NCBI RefSeq assembly: GCF_018252635.1
Contig: NZ_JAGTXM010000006.1
Coordinates: 62,001-126,000 of the forward strand
DNA from: Citrobacter amalonaticus
Lineage (GTDB): Bacteria; Pseudomonadota; Gammaproteobacteria; Enterobacterales; Enterobacteriaceae
Reading direction: 5' to 3'
Length of the DNA stretch: 64,000 nt
Positions 29,505 to 44,975 of this stretch are shown in pieces. Position 1 is the first letter of the stretch. Every line of letters starts with the position of its first letter. The position numbers and the translations under genes are program-made. A model generated the notes under the pieces. It searched no databases. It worked only from the letters and a program-made list of their open reading frames with translations, and was not told the origin of the DNA.

Positions 29505-30971
29505 ATGCTACGTATTGCTAAAGAAGCTTTGACGTTTGACGACGTCCTCCTCGTTCCCGCTCATTCCACCGTTCTGCCGAATACTGCCGACCTCAGCACG
29601 CAGTTGACGAAAACCATTCGTCTGAACATTCCTATGCTCTCCGCAGCAATGGATACCGTGACTGAAGCGCGCCTCGCAATTGCACTGGCACAGGAAGGCG
29701 GCATCGGTTTTATCCATAAAAACATGTCGATTGAGCGCCAGGCGGAAGAAGTTCGCCGCGTGAAAAAACATGAATCTGGCGTGGTAACTGACCCGCAAAC
29801 CGTTCTGCCGACAACCACTCTGCGTGAAGTGAAAGAACTGACCGAACGCAATGGCTTTGCTGGCTACCCGGTAGTGACGCAAGGCAATGAACTGGTCGGG
29901 ATCATTACCGGTCGTGACGTGCGCTTTGTGACCGATCTGAGCCAGCCGGTCAGCGTTTACATGACGCCTAAAGAGCGCCTGGTCACCGTTCGCGAAGGCG
30001 AAGCGCGCGATGTCGTGTTGTCTAAAATGCACGAGAAACGCGTTGAGAAAGCGCTGGTTGTCGATGACAGCTTCCACCTGCTCGGCATGATCACTGTAAA
30101 AGACTTCCAGAAAGCCGAGCGTAAACCGAACTCCTGTAAAGATGAGCATGGTCGTCTGCGCGTTGGCGCGGCGGTTGGTGCAGGCGCTGGCAACGAAGAG
30201 CGTGTTGATGCGCTGGTAGCGGCCGGTGTTGACGTACTGCTGATCGACTCTTCTCACGGCCATTCAGAAGGCGTTTTGCAACGTATTCGTGAAACCCGTG
30301 CGAAATACCCGGACCTGCAAATCATTGGCGGCAACGTGGCGACCGGCGCGGGGGCTCGTGCCCTGGCGGACGCTGGCGTGAGCGCGGTAAAAGTGGGTAT
30401 CGGTCCTGGCTCTATCTGTACCACCCGTATCGTGACCGGCGTGGGTGTTCCACAGATCACCGCAGTTTCAGATGCTGTTGAAGCGCTGGAAGGCATGGGC
30501 ATTCCGGTTATCGCTGACGGCGGAATCCGTTTCTCTGGCGATATCGCCAAAGCCATCGCGGCTGGCGCAAGCGCGGTGATGGTGGGATCCATGCTGGCGG
30601 GTACTGAAGAGTCCCCGGGTGAAATCGAACTCTACCAGGGCCGTTCATACAAATCTTATCGCGGTATGGGCTCTCTTGGCGCTATGTCCAAAGGCTCTTC
30701 TGACCGTTACTTCCAGAGTGATAACGCCGCTGACAAACTGGTGCCGGAAGGCATCGAAGGCCGCGTTGCCTATAAAGGTCGCCTGAAAGAGATTATTCAC
30801 CAGCAGATGGGCGGCCTGCGCTCCTGTATGGGCCTGACCGGCTGTGGTACTATCGACGAATTGCGTACTAAAGCAGAATTCGTACGTATCAGCGGTGCGG
30901 GTATTCAGGAAAGTCACGTTCACGACGTGACCATCACCAAGGAATCCCCGAACTACCGTCTGGGCTCCTGA
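29505..30971 (+). CDS. guaB: Inosine-5'-monophosphate dehydrogenase
   Basis: GuaB oxidises IMP to XMP with NAD+, the committed step of GMP synthesis. The 488-residue product from the ATG at 29505 equals E. coli; the open frame continues 62 codons upstream without a ribosome site. The TIM barrel is interrupted by a CBS-domain pair (~92-205). The catalytic Cys305 lies in GPGSICTT, and the mobile flap [11 protein letters not shown] follows. It heads the guaBA operon. Confidence 0.97.
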   Translation: MLRIAKEALTFDDVLLVPAHSTVLPNTADLSTQLTKTIRLNIPMLSAAMDTVTEARLAIALAQEGGIGFIHKNMSIERQAEEVRRVKKHESGVVTDPQTVLPTTTLREVKELTERNGFAGYPVVTQGNELVGIITGRDVRFVTDLSQPVSVYMTPKERLVTVREGEARDVVLSKMHEKRVEKALVVDDSFHLLGMITVKDFQKAERKPNSCKDEHGRLRVGAAVGAGAGNEERVDALVAAGVDVLLIDSSHGHSEGVLQRIRETRAKYPDLQIIGGNVATGAGARALADAGVSAVKVGIGPGSICTTRIVTGVGVPQITAVSDAVEALEGMGIPVIADGGIRFSGDIAKAIAAGASAVMVGSMLAGTEESPGEIELYQGRSYKSYRGMGSLGAMSKGSSDRYFQSDNAADKLVPEGIEGRVAYKGRLKEIIHQQMGGLRSCMGLTGCGTIDELRTKAEFVRISGAGIQESHVHDVTITKESPNYRLGS

Positions 30972-30980
30972 TCGGTTTCC

Positions 30981-31010
30981 GCGCCCGGTTTCAGACCGGG
31001 CGCTTTTTTG
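30981..31010 (+). terminator. Terminator-like hairpin between guaB and guaA
   Basis: GCGCCCGGT (30981-30989) and ACCGGGCGC (30995-31003) form a perfect 9-bp stem with a five-base loop and a TTTTTT run. It lies inside an operon, so partial termination would lower guaA relative to guaB. Confidence 0.8.
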
Positions 31011-31037
31011 GTTTCACTTGCCTCGGAATTAGCGTCA

Positions 31038-32615
31038 ATGACAGACAATATTCACAAGCATCGCATTCTCATCCTTGATTTCGGATCGCAGTACACACAA
31101 CTGGTTGCACGTCGCGTGCGTGAGCTGGGCGTTTACTGTGAACTGTGGGCGTGGGATGTAACTGAAGCACAGATTCGCGAGTTTAATCCTAGCGGTATCA
31201 TACTTTCCGGCGGCCCGGAAAGTACCACCGAAGAAAACAGCCCGCGTGCACCGCAATACGTTTTCGAAGCCGGTGTTCCGGTCTTCGGCGTATGCTACGG
31301 CATGCAGACGATGGCGATGCAGCTGGGCGGTCATGTTGAAGGTTCGACTGAGCGTGAATTTGGCTACGCGCAGGTTGAAGTGGTGACCGACAGCGCGCTG
31401 GTTCGCGGTATCGAGGACTCCCTGACCGCAGACGGCAAACCGCTGCTGGATGTGTGGATGAGCCATGGCGATAAAGTGACGGCGATCCCGTCCGATTTCG
31501 TCACCGTTGCCAGCACCGAAAGCTGCCCGTTTGCCATTATGGCGAACGAAGAAAAACGCTTCTACGGCGTGCAGTTCCATCCGGAAGTGACTCACACCCG
31601 TCAGGGGATGCGCATGCTGGAGCGTTTTGTTCGCGACATCTGCCAGTGTGAAGCCCTGTGGACACCGGCCAAAATCATCGACGACGCCGTTGAGCGCATC
31701 CGCCAGCAGGTAGGGGATGACAAAGTGATCCTCGGCCTGTCGGGTGGCGTGGACTCTTCCGTCACGGCGATGTTGCTGCATCGCGCGATCGGCAAAAACC
31801 TGACCTGCGTCTTCGTCGATAACGGTCTGCTGCGCCTGAACGAAGCCCAACAGGTCATGGACATGTTCGGTGACCACTTTGGTCTGAACATTGTTCACGT
31901 CCCGGCAGAAGATCGTTTCCTGACCGCGCTGAAAGGCGAGAACGATCCGGAAGCAAAACGTAAGATCATTGGCCGTGTCTTTGTTGAAGTCTTCGATGAA
32001 GAAGCGCTGAAGCTGGAAGATGTGAAATGGCTGGCGCAGGGCACCATCTATCCGGACGTAATTGAATCTGCCGCCTCTGCGACCGGTAAAGCGCACGTCA
32101 TCAAATCTCACCACAACGTAGGCGGTCTGCCGAAAGAGATGAAGATGGGCCTGGTTGAGCCGCTGAAAGAGCTGTTCAAAGACGAAGTACGTAAAATTGG
32201 TCTGGAGCTGGGCCTGCCGTACGACATGCTCTACCGTCACCCGTTCCCGGGGCCAGGTCTGGGCGTACGCGTGCTGGGTGAAGTGAAGAAAGAGTATTGC
32301 GACCTGTTACGACGTGCAGACGCTATCTTCATTGAAGAATTGCACAAGGCTGATCTGTACAACAAAGTGAGTCAGGCGTTCACCGTGTTCCTGCCGGTTC
32401 GCTCTGTTGGTGTAATGGGCGATGGTCGTAAGTACGACTGGGTGGTTTCTCTGCGCGCGGTCGAAACTATCGACTTCATGACCGCGCACTGGGCGCATCT
32501 GCCGTATGACTTCCTGGGCCGCGTGTCTAACCGTATCATTAACGAAGTGAACGGTATTTCCCGTGTCGTCTATGATATTAGCGGCAAGCCGCCAGCCACG
32601 ATTGAGTGGGAATAA
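31038..32615 (+). CDS. guaA: GMP synthase (glutamine-hydrolysing)
   Basis: GuaA aminates XMP to GMP, using ATP and glutamine. The 525 residues match E. coli. The class I amidotransferase domain has nucleophile Cys86 (FGVCYGMQ) and the His-x-Glu pair in FHPEVTHT near residue 181. The ATP pyrophosphatase P-loop is LSGGVDSS. The C-terminal dimerisation domain ends PPATIEWE. The ATG at 31038 is chosen over an upstream frame extension because it gives the family start [16 protein letters not shown]. Confidence 0.97.
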   Translation: MTDNIHKHRILILDFGSQYTQLVARRVRELGVYCELWAWDVTEAQIREFNPSGIILSGGPESTTEENSPRAPQYVFEAGVPVFGVCYGMQTMAMQLGGHVEGSTEREFGYAQVEVVTDSALVRGIEDSLTADGKPLLDVWMSHGDKVTAIPSDFVTVASTESCPFAIMANEEKRFYGVQFHPEVTHTRQGMRMLERFVRDICQCEALWTPAKIIDDAVERIRQQVGDDKVILGLSGGVDSSVTAMLLHRAIGKNLTCVFVDNGLLRLNEAQQVMDMFGDHFGLNIVHVPAEDRFLTALKGENDPEAKRKIIGRVFVEVFDEEALKLEDVKWLAQGTIYPDVIESAASATGKAHVIKSHHNVGGLPKEMKMGLVEPLKELFKDEVRKIGLELGLPYDMLYRHPFPGPGLGVRVLGEVKKEYCDLLRRADAIFIEELHKADLYNKVSQAFTVFLPVRSVGVMGDGRKYDWVVSLRAVETIDFMTAHWAHLPYDFLGRVSNRIINEVNGISRVVYDISGKPPATIEWE

Positions 32616-32645
32616 TCTCTCCACGCGTCACTGACGTATAATCAA

Positions 32646-32676
32646 TAAAACCCTCTGTTTATACAGGGGGTTTTTT
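32646..32676 (+). terminator. Intrinsic terminator after guaA
   Basis: AAAACCCTCTG and CAGGGGGTTTTTT pair around TTTATA, 31 bp after the guaA stop. It may also serve yfgG from the other side. Confidence 0.8.
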
Positions 32677-32729
32677 GTTTCATTCGGGGGTATAAAAGAC
32701 CATATAGCGTCTGTCTGGAATAAAAAGGA

Positions 32730-32921
32730 TTAACGTTGAGCAGGCGTTTCGACAGAAAGAGTGGATTGTTGCGCGTCTTTTTTGTCCTGATGATGATGCC
32801 AGGCACCGATCGAAGAGTAGACAAAGCGTCCAAAAAAGAAGATAAAGCTGATAAGCAATACGATACGGGTCATGCGACTGTTAAATCGATGTCGTTTTCG
32901 CATACTGGTTGCCTGACTCAC
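32730..32921 (-). CDS. yfgG: Small membrane protein YfgG
   Basis: This 63-residue protein starts with GTG at 32921 (AAGGAA seven bases upstream); longer in-frame starts lack a site. It has a basic N-terminus (MRKRHRFNSRMTR), one membrane helix (IVLLISFIFFFGRFVYSSIG), then a His/Lys-rich tail. It is nearly identical to E. coli YfgG, reported to be linked to nickel and cobalt tolerance. It is encoded opposite to guaA and yfgF. Confidence 0.88.
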   Translation of the reverse strand: MSQATSMRKRHRFNSRMTRIVLLISFIFFFGRFVYSSIGAWHHHQDKKDAQQSTLSVETPAQR

Positions 32922-33270
32922 AAAAGGTTCCTTAAGGGATGCCCATACGGGCGATAGATACATTAAGGCACACTGAGCCGAATGGGTCAATTCCTGATTA
33001 TGTAAAATTGCGTCAGTTGATTCATATTCTGGTGTTATAGAAATTAATTACATTATTTGCATTAATAATGTGAAAATGATAACGCGGTGAAATAAAGGTA
33101 ATAATTGATTAATGGGGACTTACTTATTTGATATATGTCAAAATATGCTTCCCGTTGATAACTAAAATCGGTGCGACATGTATGGTGATTTTTTCATCTT
33201 AACTTTGACGTCAGGTGGGATGCCTGTCTGATACAACCCCTCCAGGATCCCGGGGTTCCGCTGAGCGTCT
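32922..33270. other. AT-rich non-coding region upstream of yfgF and yfgG
   Basis: This 349-bp stretch has lower GC than its surroundings (33000-33180 is markedly AT-rich). No plausible gene is visible on either strand. It must hold the promoters of both divergent genes, and it contains an FNR-like box at 33128. Confidence 0.6.
33128..33141 (+). promoter_or_regulatory. FNR-like box upstream of yfgF
   Basis: TTGATATATGTCAA matches the FNR consensus TTGAT-N4-ATCAA at nine of ten conserved bases. It lies about 130 bp before the yfgF start. Confidence 0.5.
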
Positions 33271-35511
33271 ATGCGACTGAATAAAAGTTATATTGCAATC
33301 AGAGATAAGTGGTGGGGACTACCTCTGATTTTGCCTTCTCTGTTTTTACCGCTCGTGAGCCATATGAATACCTATGCACATGTGGCCACCGGGGACGTCA
33401 TCCTTTTCTACTTACCGTTATCGCTCATGATGAGCCTGATGATTTTTTTCGGTTGGGCGGCAATACCAGGAATTGTTCTGGCGATTTTTATTCGCAAATA
33501 TCCTCAGGTCGGGATGGCAGAAACGCTGCCTATTATTGCCCATTTTCTTATCGCTATCGTGCTCAGTTGGGGCGGTTATCGCGTCTTTACGCCCCGGCGT
33601 AATAACATCTCTCATGGCGAGGCGCAACTGGTCTTCCCACGCATTTTTTGGCAGGTTTTTTGTCCTGCAACGTTATTTCTGGTGCTTTTCCAGTTTGCAG
33701 CCTTTGTGGGGTTGTATGAAAGTAAACTGAGCTTAATGGGGATAACACCTTTTAACATCAATGCATTAATAAACTACCAGGGTATTCTGGTGGGAAACTT
33801 GATTGGTGTGCCGCTCTTTTACTTTATTATTCGCGTTATTCGTAACCCCTTGCATTTGCGTGGCTATTATTCACAGTTAAAAATACAGTTCGATGCCAAA
33901 GCCTCGAAAAAAGAGGTCATTATTTGGTTGCTGGTATTGTCCGCATTAATGTCTTTGCTTTGTATGCCATTGAATGAAAATAGCTCAATATTCAGTACAA
34001 ACTATACGATGTCGCTATTACTCCCGGTCATGTTATGGGGAGCGATGCGATATGGCTATCGTTTCATATCGTTGCTGTGGGCGCCGGTTTTAATTATTGC
34101 GATTCATAATTACAGAAGTTATACGCCCTATTATTCAGGTTACGATGTACAACTGGCAATTACCTCTTCCAGTTTCCTGGTTTTTTCTTTTATTGTGAAT
34201 TACATGGCGGTGCTGGCGACGCGCCAGCGGATTGTGAGCGGTCGTGCCCGCCGGCTTGCGTTTTTCGATCCGGTAGTCCATCTTCCCAATCTGCGCGCAC
34301 TCAACCGTGCGTTAAGAAATACGCCGTGGTCAGCGCTGTGCTTTTTGCGCGTTCCTGAGCTTGAGTTTCTCGTTAAAAATTACGGAATCATGTTGCGTAT
34401 CCAGTACAAACAGCAACTATCCCACTGGATTGCCAAAAAGCTGGGGCCAGATGAACATGTTTATCAAATGTCCGGGCCTGATCTGCTGCTACGTTTGAAT
34501 ACAGAATCACATCAGCAACGCATTGAAGATCTTGATGAGCATATCAAGACGTTCCGGTTTGTCTGGGATGGCATGACGTTCCAGCCGCAGGTGGGGATGA
34601 GCTATTGTTATGTACGTTCCCCGGTAAACCACATCTACCTGTTGCTCGGCGAGTTGAGCACCATTGCTGAGCTGTCCATCATGACCAACACGCCAGAGAA
34701 TCTGGAACGTAGTGGCGCCATGAACATGCAACGCAATCTACGAGACAAAGTCACGATGATGAACCGGTTACAGCATGCGCTGGAATATGGCCGTTTTTGT
34801 CTGATGGCGCAGCCAATAGAAGGGCTTCGCGGCGATATTTATCATGAGATTTTACTGCGATTGCTGGATGATGACGGTGGCATGATTACCCCTGATACTT
34901 TCCTGCCCGTCGCACATGAATTTGGCCTCTCTTCCAGAATAGATCTTTGGGTCATCGAACATACGCTACGCTTTATGGCGGAAAATCGTGCACAGATGCC
35001 TGCGCGTCGCTTTGCGCTTAATCTTTCGGCGTCCTCGGTCTGTCGGGCAAGGTTTGCGCAGGATGTCAGTAAACTGCTGACCAAGTATCAAATCGAAGCC
35101 TGGCAATTGATCTTTGAAGTCACAGAAAGTCAGGCGTTGATGAATGCCGGACAGGCGGAAATAACGCTGAGAAATCTGCAACAACTGGGCTGTCAAATCG
35201 CTATTGATGATTTCGGTACGGGTTATGCCAGTTACGCAAGGTTAAAAAACGTTAACGCCAATATTCTGAAGATTGACGGCAGTTTCATCCGCAATATCAT
35301 TTCGAATAGTCTCGACTATCAGATCGTGGCCTCAATCTGTCATCTGGCGCGAATGAAGAAAATGCAGGTCGTCGCTGAATTTGTTGAAAGCGAGGAGATT
35401 CGCCGCGCAGCGATTTCGCTGGGGATTGACTACATGCAGGGATATTTAATCGGTGTGCCTCAGCCGTTAAGCGATACGCTGAAAGAACAGGTGCCAGTGA
35501 CTGGCACCTGA
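33271..35511 (+). CDS. yfgF: Cyclic-di-GMP phosphodiesterase YfgF (PdeA)
   Basis: YfgF hydrolyses c-di-GMP and so favours motility over biofilm; in E. coli it affects survival under anaerobic and peroxide stress. The 746-residue protein has a MASE1-type multi-helix membrane domain (~1-315), a degenerate GGDEF domain (~330-480, no GGDEF signature) and an EAL domain (~500-740). The EAL signature reads E526-I-L-L-R, followed later by NLSASSV, EVTES and DFGTGYASY with the lysine of NILKIDGSF, so the catalytic site looks complete. The last codons form a perfect hairpin that overlaps the stop. Its identity to E. coli is lower than that of neighbouring genes. Confidence 0.94.
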   Translation: MRLNKSYIAIRDKWWGLPLILPSLFLPLVSHMNTYAHVATGDVILFYLPLSLMMSLMIFFGWAAIPGIVLAIFIRKYPQVGMAETLPIIAHFLIAIVLSWGGYRVFTPRRNNISHGEAQLVFPRIFWQVFCPATLFLVLFQFAAFVGLYESKLSLMGITPFNINALINYQGILVGNLIGVPLFYFIIRVIRNPLHLRGYYSQLKIQFDAKASKKEVIIWLLVLSALMSLLCMPLNENSSIFSTNYTMSLLLPVMLWGAMRYGYRFISLLWAPVLIIAIHNYRSYTPYYSGYDVQLAITSSSFLVFSFIVNYMAVLATRQRIVSGRARRLAFFDPVVHLPNLRALNRALRNTPWSALCFLRVPELEFLVKNYGIMLRIQYKQQLSHWIAKKLGPDEHVYQMSGPDLLLRLNTESHQQRIEDLDEHIKTFRFVWDGMTFQPQVGMSYCYVRSPVNHIYLLLGELSTIAELSIMTNTPENLERSGAMNMQRNLRDKVTMMNRLQHALEYGRFCLMAQPIEGLRGDIYHEILLRLLDDDGGMITPDTFLPVAHEFGLSSRIDLWVIEHTLRFMAENRAQMPARRFALNLSASSVCRARFAQDVSKLLTKYQIEAWQLIFEVTESQALMNAGQAEITLRNLQQLGCQIAIDDFGTGYASYARLKNVNANILKIDGSFIRNIISNSLDYQIVASICHLARMKKMQVVAEFVESEEIRRAAISLGIDYMQGYLIGVPQPLSDTLKEQVPVTGT
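35488..35510. terminator. Terminator-like hairpin formed by the last yfgF codons
   Basis: CAGGTGCCAG-TGA-CTGGCACCTG is a perfect 10-bp stem with a three-base loop. It covers the final seven codons of yfgF, and ppx ends eight bases further on. It could stop transcripts from both sides, but the T-runs on either side are short. Confidence 0.65.
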
Positions 35512-35518
35512 GTTTGAT

Positions 35519-39131
<3,613 letters not shown>

Positions 39132-39206
39132 TAATACTTATACTCCGTTTTATTCACGGGACACTGCCTGATTATTATGGCGAGCATTGCGCTCAGATGT
39201 CCAACT

Positions 39207-39226
39207 GTGCCAGAAAAATATGACAA
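39207..39226 (-). promoter_or_regulatory. Pho box upstream of ppk
   Basis: On the minus strand TTGTCATATTTTTCTGGCAC matches the PhoB repeat pattern CTGTCAT-N4-CTGTCAC with one mismatch in each repeat. It lies 76-95 bp before the ppk start. The E. coli ppk promoter is known to respond to phosphate limitation through PhoB. Confidence 0.65.
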
Positions 39227-39281
39227 TAAACCGTCTGATCGCAAAGGGGAAGGGGGACTGGAAGTCTGAAGGGAACCACTG

Positions 39282-39312
39282 GCCGGATAAGGGATGACAT
39301 CCGTTATCCGGC
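39282..39312. repeat. REP-like hairpin between ppk and purN
   Basis: GCCGGATAA (39282-39290) and TTATCCGGC (39304-39312) pair around a 13-base loop, ending eight bases before the purN stop. It is likely to act as the purMN terminator on the minus strand. Confidence 0.65.
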
Positions 39313-39319
39313 ACCGTTT

Positions 39320-39957
39320 TTACTCGTCGGCAGCGTAGCCCTGTGGCGGCAGGCGAACGCCGTCCAGCCAGGCGGCGTTATCCTGCATCTTCAGCCGGCC
39401 GTCCACAAACCAACTGACGACCAGCGGGTAAATGGCGTGTTCCTGTACCTGAACGCGAGCGGTGATTTCATCTTCGTCATCGCCCTCAAAGACCGGAACT
39501 TTGGACTGCAAAATAACCGGTCCCCCGTCGAGTTCGTCAGTCACAAAGTGGACCGACGTGCCGTGCTCCTCATCGCCATTTTCCAGCGCCTGGCGGTGAG
39601 TGTGCAAACCGGGATATTTGGGCAGCAGGGAAGGGTGAATATTCAGTAGTCGTCCGTTGTAATGCGCGACGAACGCCGGGCTCAGAATGCGCATAAAACC
39701 GGCCAGCACCACCACGTCAGGCGCATAAGCGTCGATCTCAAGGATCAGTTCGCGGTCAAATGCTTCACGGCTGGCAAACTGATCGGCCGTTAGCGTATGG
39801 GCCGGGATTGCCGCTTTTCTGGCACGCTCAAGGCCGAACGCGTCGGCCTTGTTGCTGAATACTGCCCGCAGGGTGCCGTTGATTTTCTTCTCTTTACAGG
39901 CATCAATAATCGCCTGCAAATTGCTTCCGTTACCGGAAATAAGCACCACAATATTCA

Positions 39958-39958
<1 letters not shown>
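39320..39958 (-). CDS. purN: Phosphoribosylglycinamide formyltransferase 1
   Basis: PurN formylates GAR from 10-formyl-THF in purine synthesis. The 212-residue protein has the catalytic NIHPSLLPKYPGLHTH segment (Asn106, His108) and DELDGGPVI with the essential Asp144. Its ATG shares one base with the purM stop, so translation is coupled. Confidence 0.97.
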
Positions 39959-41016
<1,058 letters not shown>

Positions 41017-41055
41017 TTACGGTAAAAGTGAAATTCGGCGCAATTCTAACAGGGA

Positions 41056-41071
41056 AAGCAAACGTTTGCGA
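41056..41071 (-). promoter_or_regulatory. PurR operator of purMN
   Basis: AAGCAAACGTTTGCGA contains the perfect PurR palindrome GCAAACGTTTGC. It is 61-76 bp before the purM start. PurR with hypoxanthine or guanine represses purine synthesis genes through this site. Confidence 0.85.
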
Positions 41072-41156
41072 GCCTGCGTTGCATCCGTTTTTATCTGTCG
41101 ATTTTTCCTGCCTTTTCTCCGCGGCGCGGTGTTTTTATGAGCTGAACCACGAAAAT

Positions 41157-41168
41157 GAAACCGGGTTC
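41157..41168. promoter_or_regulatory. Upstream LacI-family operator half of a pair
   Basis: GAAACCGGGTTC differs at one base from the perfect palindrome at 41214-41225. The two centres are 57 bp apart, close to a whole number of helical turns (about 5.4), so a bridging repressor is possible but not certain. Confidence 0.5.
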
Positions 41169-41213
41169 AGTTTCTCCCTTGAAAGCGTGGCCGGGATTGC
41201 TCAGTATCATACT

Positions 41214-42688
<1,475 letters not shown>

Positions 42689-42708
42689 TTTCAGCCACTT
42701 GATATTCA

Positions 42709-42736
42709 GCCCCGCACAGAATGCGGGGCGTGTTTT
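42709..42736 (+). terminator. Intrinsic terminator after the GH1 gene
   Basis: GCCCCGCA (42709-42716) and TGCGGGGC (42722-42729) pair around CAGAA, followed by GTGTTTTA. Confidence 0.7.
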
Positions 42737-42793
42737 ATACTCATCACCCAAACGTATACCACTTTGCTTGATCCAGGTCATGCATACGTTATG

Positions 42794-42836
42794 TTGCGTC
42801 AGAGAGGAAAAGCGGTATAATCCGGCGATTTTTTTG
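42794..42836 (+). promoter_or_regulatory. upp promoter with UTP-sensing initial transcribed sequence
   Basis: TTGCGT (42794-42799) and TATAAT (42816-42821) are 16 bp apart. The initiation region reads GATTTTTTTG (42827-42836). In E. coli the same arrangement lets UTP level decide between start sites and non-productive slippage, so high UTP lowers upp-uraA expression. The mechanism is transferred by similarity. Confidence 0.75.
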
Positions 42837-42869
42837 TGGTTGCCACTCGTCTGAGGAAAGGAGAAGAGT

Positions 42870-43496
42870 ATGAAGATCGTGGAAGTCAAACACCCACTCG
42901 TCAAACACAAGCTGGGTCTGATGCGTGAGAACGATATCAGCACCAAACGCTTTCGTGAACTCGCCTCGGAAGTAGGCAGTCTGCTGACTTACGAAGCGAC
43001 TGCGGGACTGGAAACTGAAAAAGTGACCATTGAAGGCTGGAATGGTCCGGTCGAAGTGGATCAAATCAAAGGCAAAAAAATTACCGTCGTGCCTATCCTG
43101 CGTGCAGGACTGGGGATGATGGACGGCGTGCTGGAAAACGTACCGAGTGCGCGTATCAGCGTCGTTGGTATGTACCGTAATGAAGAGACGCTGGAGCCGG
43201 TCCCGTACTTTCAGAAACTGGTTTCGCATATTGACGAGCGCATGGCGCTGATCGTCGACCCCATGCTGGCGACCGGGGGATCGGTTATTGCAACCATCGA
43301 TCTGCTGAAAAAAGCGGGCTGCAGCAGTATCAAAGTGCTGGTGCTGGTGGCGGCACCAGAAGGCATCGCCGCGCTGGAAAAAGCGCATCCGGATGTGGAA
43401 CTGTACACCGCATCGATCGACCAGGGCCTGAACGAGCACGGATATATCATTCCGGGGCTTGGTGATGCCGGCGATAAGATTTTTGGTACGAAGTAA
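42870..43496 (+). CDS. upp: Uracil phosphoribosyltransferase
   Basis: Upp salvages uracil to UMP with PRPP. The 208 residues equal E. coli. The PRPP-binding motif is [10 protein letters not shown], with the uracil-binding tail [19 protein letters not shown] precedes the ATG. It forms an operon with uraA. Confidence 0.97.
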   Translation: MKIVEVKHPLVKHKLGLMRENDISTKRFRELASEVGSLLTYEATAGLETEKVTIEGWNGPVEVDQIKGKKITVVPILRAGLGMMDGVLENVPSARISVVGMYRNEETLEPVPYFQKLVSHIDERMALIVDPMLATGGSVIATIDLLKKAGCSSIKVLVLVAAPEGIAALEKAHPDVELYTASIDQGLNEHGYIIPGLGDAGDKIFGTK

Positions 43497-43513
43497 GTGA
43501 ATAACTAATCAAT

Positions 43514-43541
43514 AGCCGACTTTAAGAGTCGGCTTTTTTTT
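43514..43541 (+). terminator. Intrinsic terminator between upp and uraA
   Basis: AGCCGAC (43514-43520) and GTCGGCT (43528-43534) pair around TTTAAGA, followed by eight T residues. Being inside the operon it should make uraA expression lower than upp. Confidence 0.8.
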
Positions 43542-43591
43542 GAATAAAACAACTCAACGACTCATAACAAACACACTCAGAGGAAAACACT

Positions 43592-44881
43592 ATGACGCGC
43601 CGTGCTATCGGGGTGAGTGAAAGACCGCCGCTTTTACAGACAATCCCGCTTAGTTTGCAACACCTGTTCGCCATGTTTGGCGCAACCGTGCTGGTGCCAG
43701 TTCTGTTTCATATCAACCCGGCCACCGTTCTGTTATTCAACGGGATCGGGACATTGCTATATCTCTTTATCTGTAAAGGAAAAATCCCCGCCTATTTAGG
43801 TTCAAGCTTCGCCTTTATCTCTCCGGTTCTGCTACTGCTGCCGCTGGGATACGAAGTGGCGCTGGGCGGCTTCATCATGTGTGGCGTGCTGTTTTGTCTG
43901 GTCTCTTTCATTGTAAAGAAAGCCGGTACTGGCTGGCTGGACGTGATGTTTCCTCCTGCGGCGATGGGCGCAATCGTTGCCGTCATCGGTCTTGAACTGG
44001 CTGGCGTTGCCGCCGGTATGGCCGGACTGCTGCCTGCGGAAGGACAATCTGCGGATTCGAAGACCATCATTATCTCAATGGTGACGCTGGCGGTGACCGT
44101 GTTCGGCTCGGTGCTGTTCCGTGGTTTCCTTGCGATTATCCCGATCCTGATTGGGGTACTGGCAGGGTATGCACTGTCATTTGCGATGGGCGTGGTTGAT
44201 ACCACACCGATTGCCGAGGCGCACTGGTTTGCGTTGCCGACCTTCTACACCCCTCGTTTTGAGTGGTTCGCTATTCTGACCATTCTGCCTGCGGCGCTGG
44301 TGGTGATTGCCGAGCACGTCGGCCATCTGGTGGTGACAGCGAACATCGTCAAAAAAGATCTGGTTCGCGATCCGGGTCTGCATCGCTCGATGTTTGCTAA
44401 CGGTCTGTCGACGGTGATTTCCGGCTTCTTTGGCTCCACGCCGAACACCACCTACGGTGAGAACATTGGCGTAATGGCGATCACGCGTGTTTACAGTACA
44501 TGGGTGATCGGCGGCGCGGCGATTTTTGCCATTCTGCTCTCCTGCGTCGGCAAACTGGCGGCGGCTATCCAGATAATCCCACTGCCGGTGATGGGCGGGG
44601 TGTCATTGCTGTTGTACGGAGTGATCGGTGCGTCCGGTATTCGCGTGCTGATTGAATCGAAAGTGGATTACAACAAAGCGCAGAACCTGATCCTGACCTC
44701 TGTCATCCTGATCATCGGCGTCAGCGGCGCGAAAGTGCATATTGGCGCGGCGGAACTGAAAGGAATGGCGCTGGCGACAATCGTTGGGATCGCGCTGAGC
44801 CTGATCTTCAAGCTGATCTCTGTCCTGCGCCCGGAAGAAGTGGTGCTGGACGCGGAAGATGCGGATACGCCACAGCAGTAA
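43592..44881 (+). CDS. uraA: Uracil:proton symporter
   Basis: UraA imports uracil with protons (NCS2 family). The 429-residue protein has about 14 membrane segments. The conserved loop VIAEHVGHLVVTANIVKKDL and the GSTPNTTYGENIGVMAITRV segment hold the substrate-binding glutamates. It follows upp. Confidence 0.97.
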   Translation: MTRRAIGVSERPPLLQTIPLSLQHLFAMFGATVLVPVLFHINPATVLLFNGIGTLLYLFICKGKIPAYLGSSFAFISPVLLLLPLGYEVALGGFIMCGVLFCLVSFIVKKAGTGWLDVMFPPAAMGAIVAVIGLELAGVAAGMAGLLPAEGQSADSKTIIISMVTLAVTVFGSVLFRGFLAIIPILIGVLAGYALSFAMGVVDTTPIAEAHWFALPTFYTPRFEWFAILTILPAALVVIAEHVGHLVVTANIVKKDLVRDPGLHRSMFANGLSTVISGFFGSTPNTTYGENIGVMAITRVYSTWVIGGAAIFAILLSCVGKLAAAIQIIPLPVMGGVSLLLYGVIGASGIRVLIESKVDYNKAQNLILTSVILIIGVSGAKVHIGAAELKGMALATIVGIALSLIFKLISVLRPEEVVLDAEDADTPQQ

Positions 44882-44975
44882 TAGGGGAGCCGGGCAGTGA
44901 TCCTGCCCGGTTCTAACACGACAGAATTCTGTGGTAAACTCATCGCGATTGAATGAAATCTGGATTGAGGTCTCT

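Noticed and set aside
31035-32240. 401-codon minus-strand frame inside guaA
   Set aside because: A long antisense frame caused by high GC and codon bias of guaA; no ribosome site and no recognisable domain.
32736-32957. 73-codon plus-strand frame opposite yfgG
   Set aside because: The minus strand encodes YfgG with near identity to E. coli; the plus-strand frame has no support.
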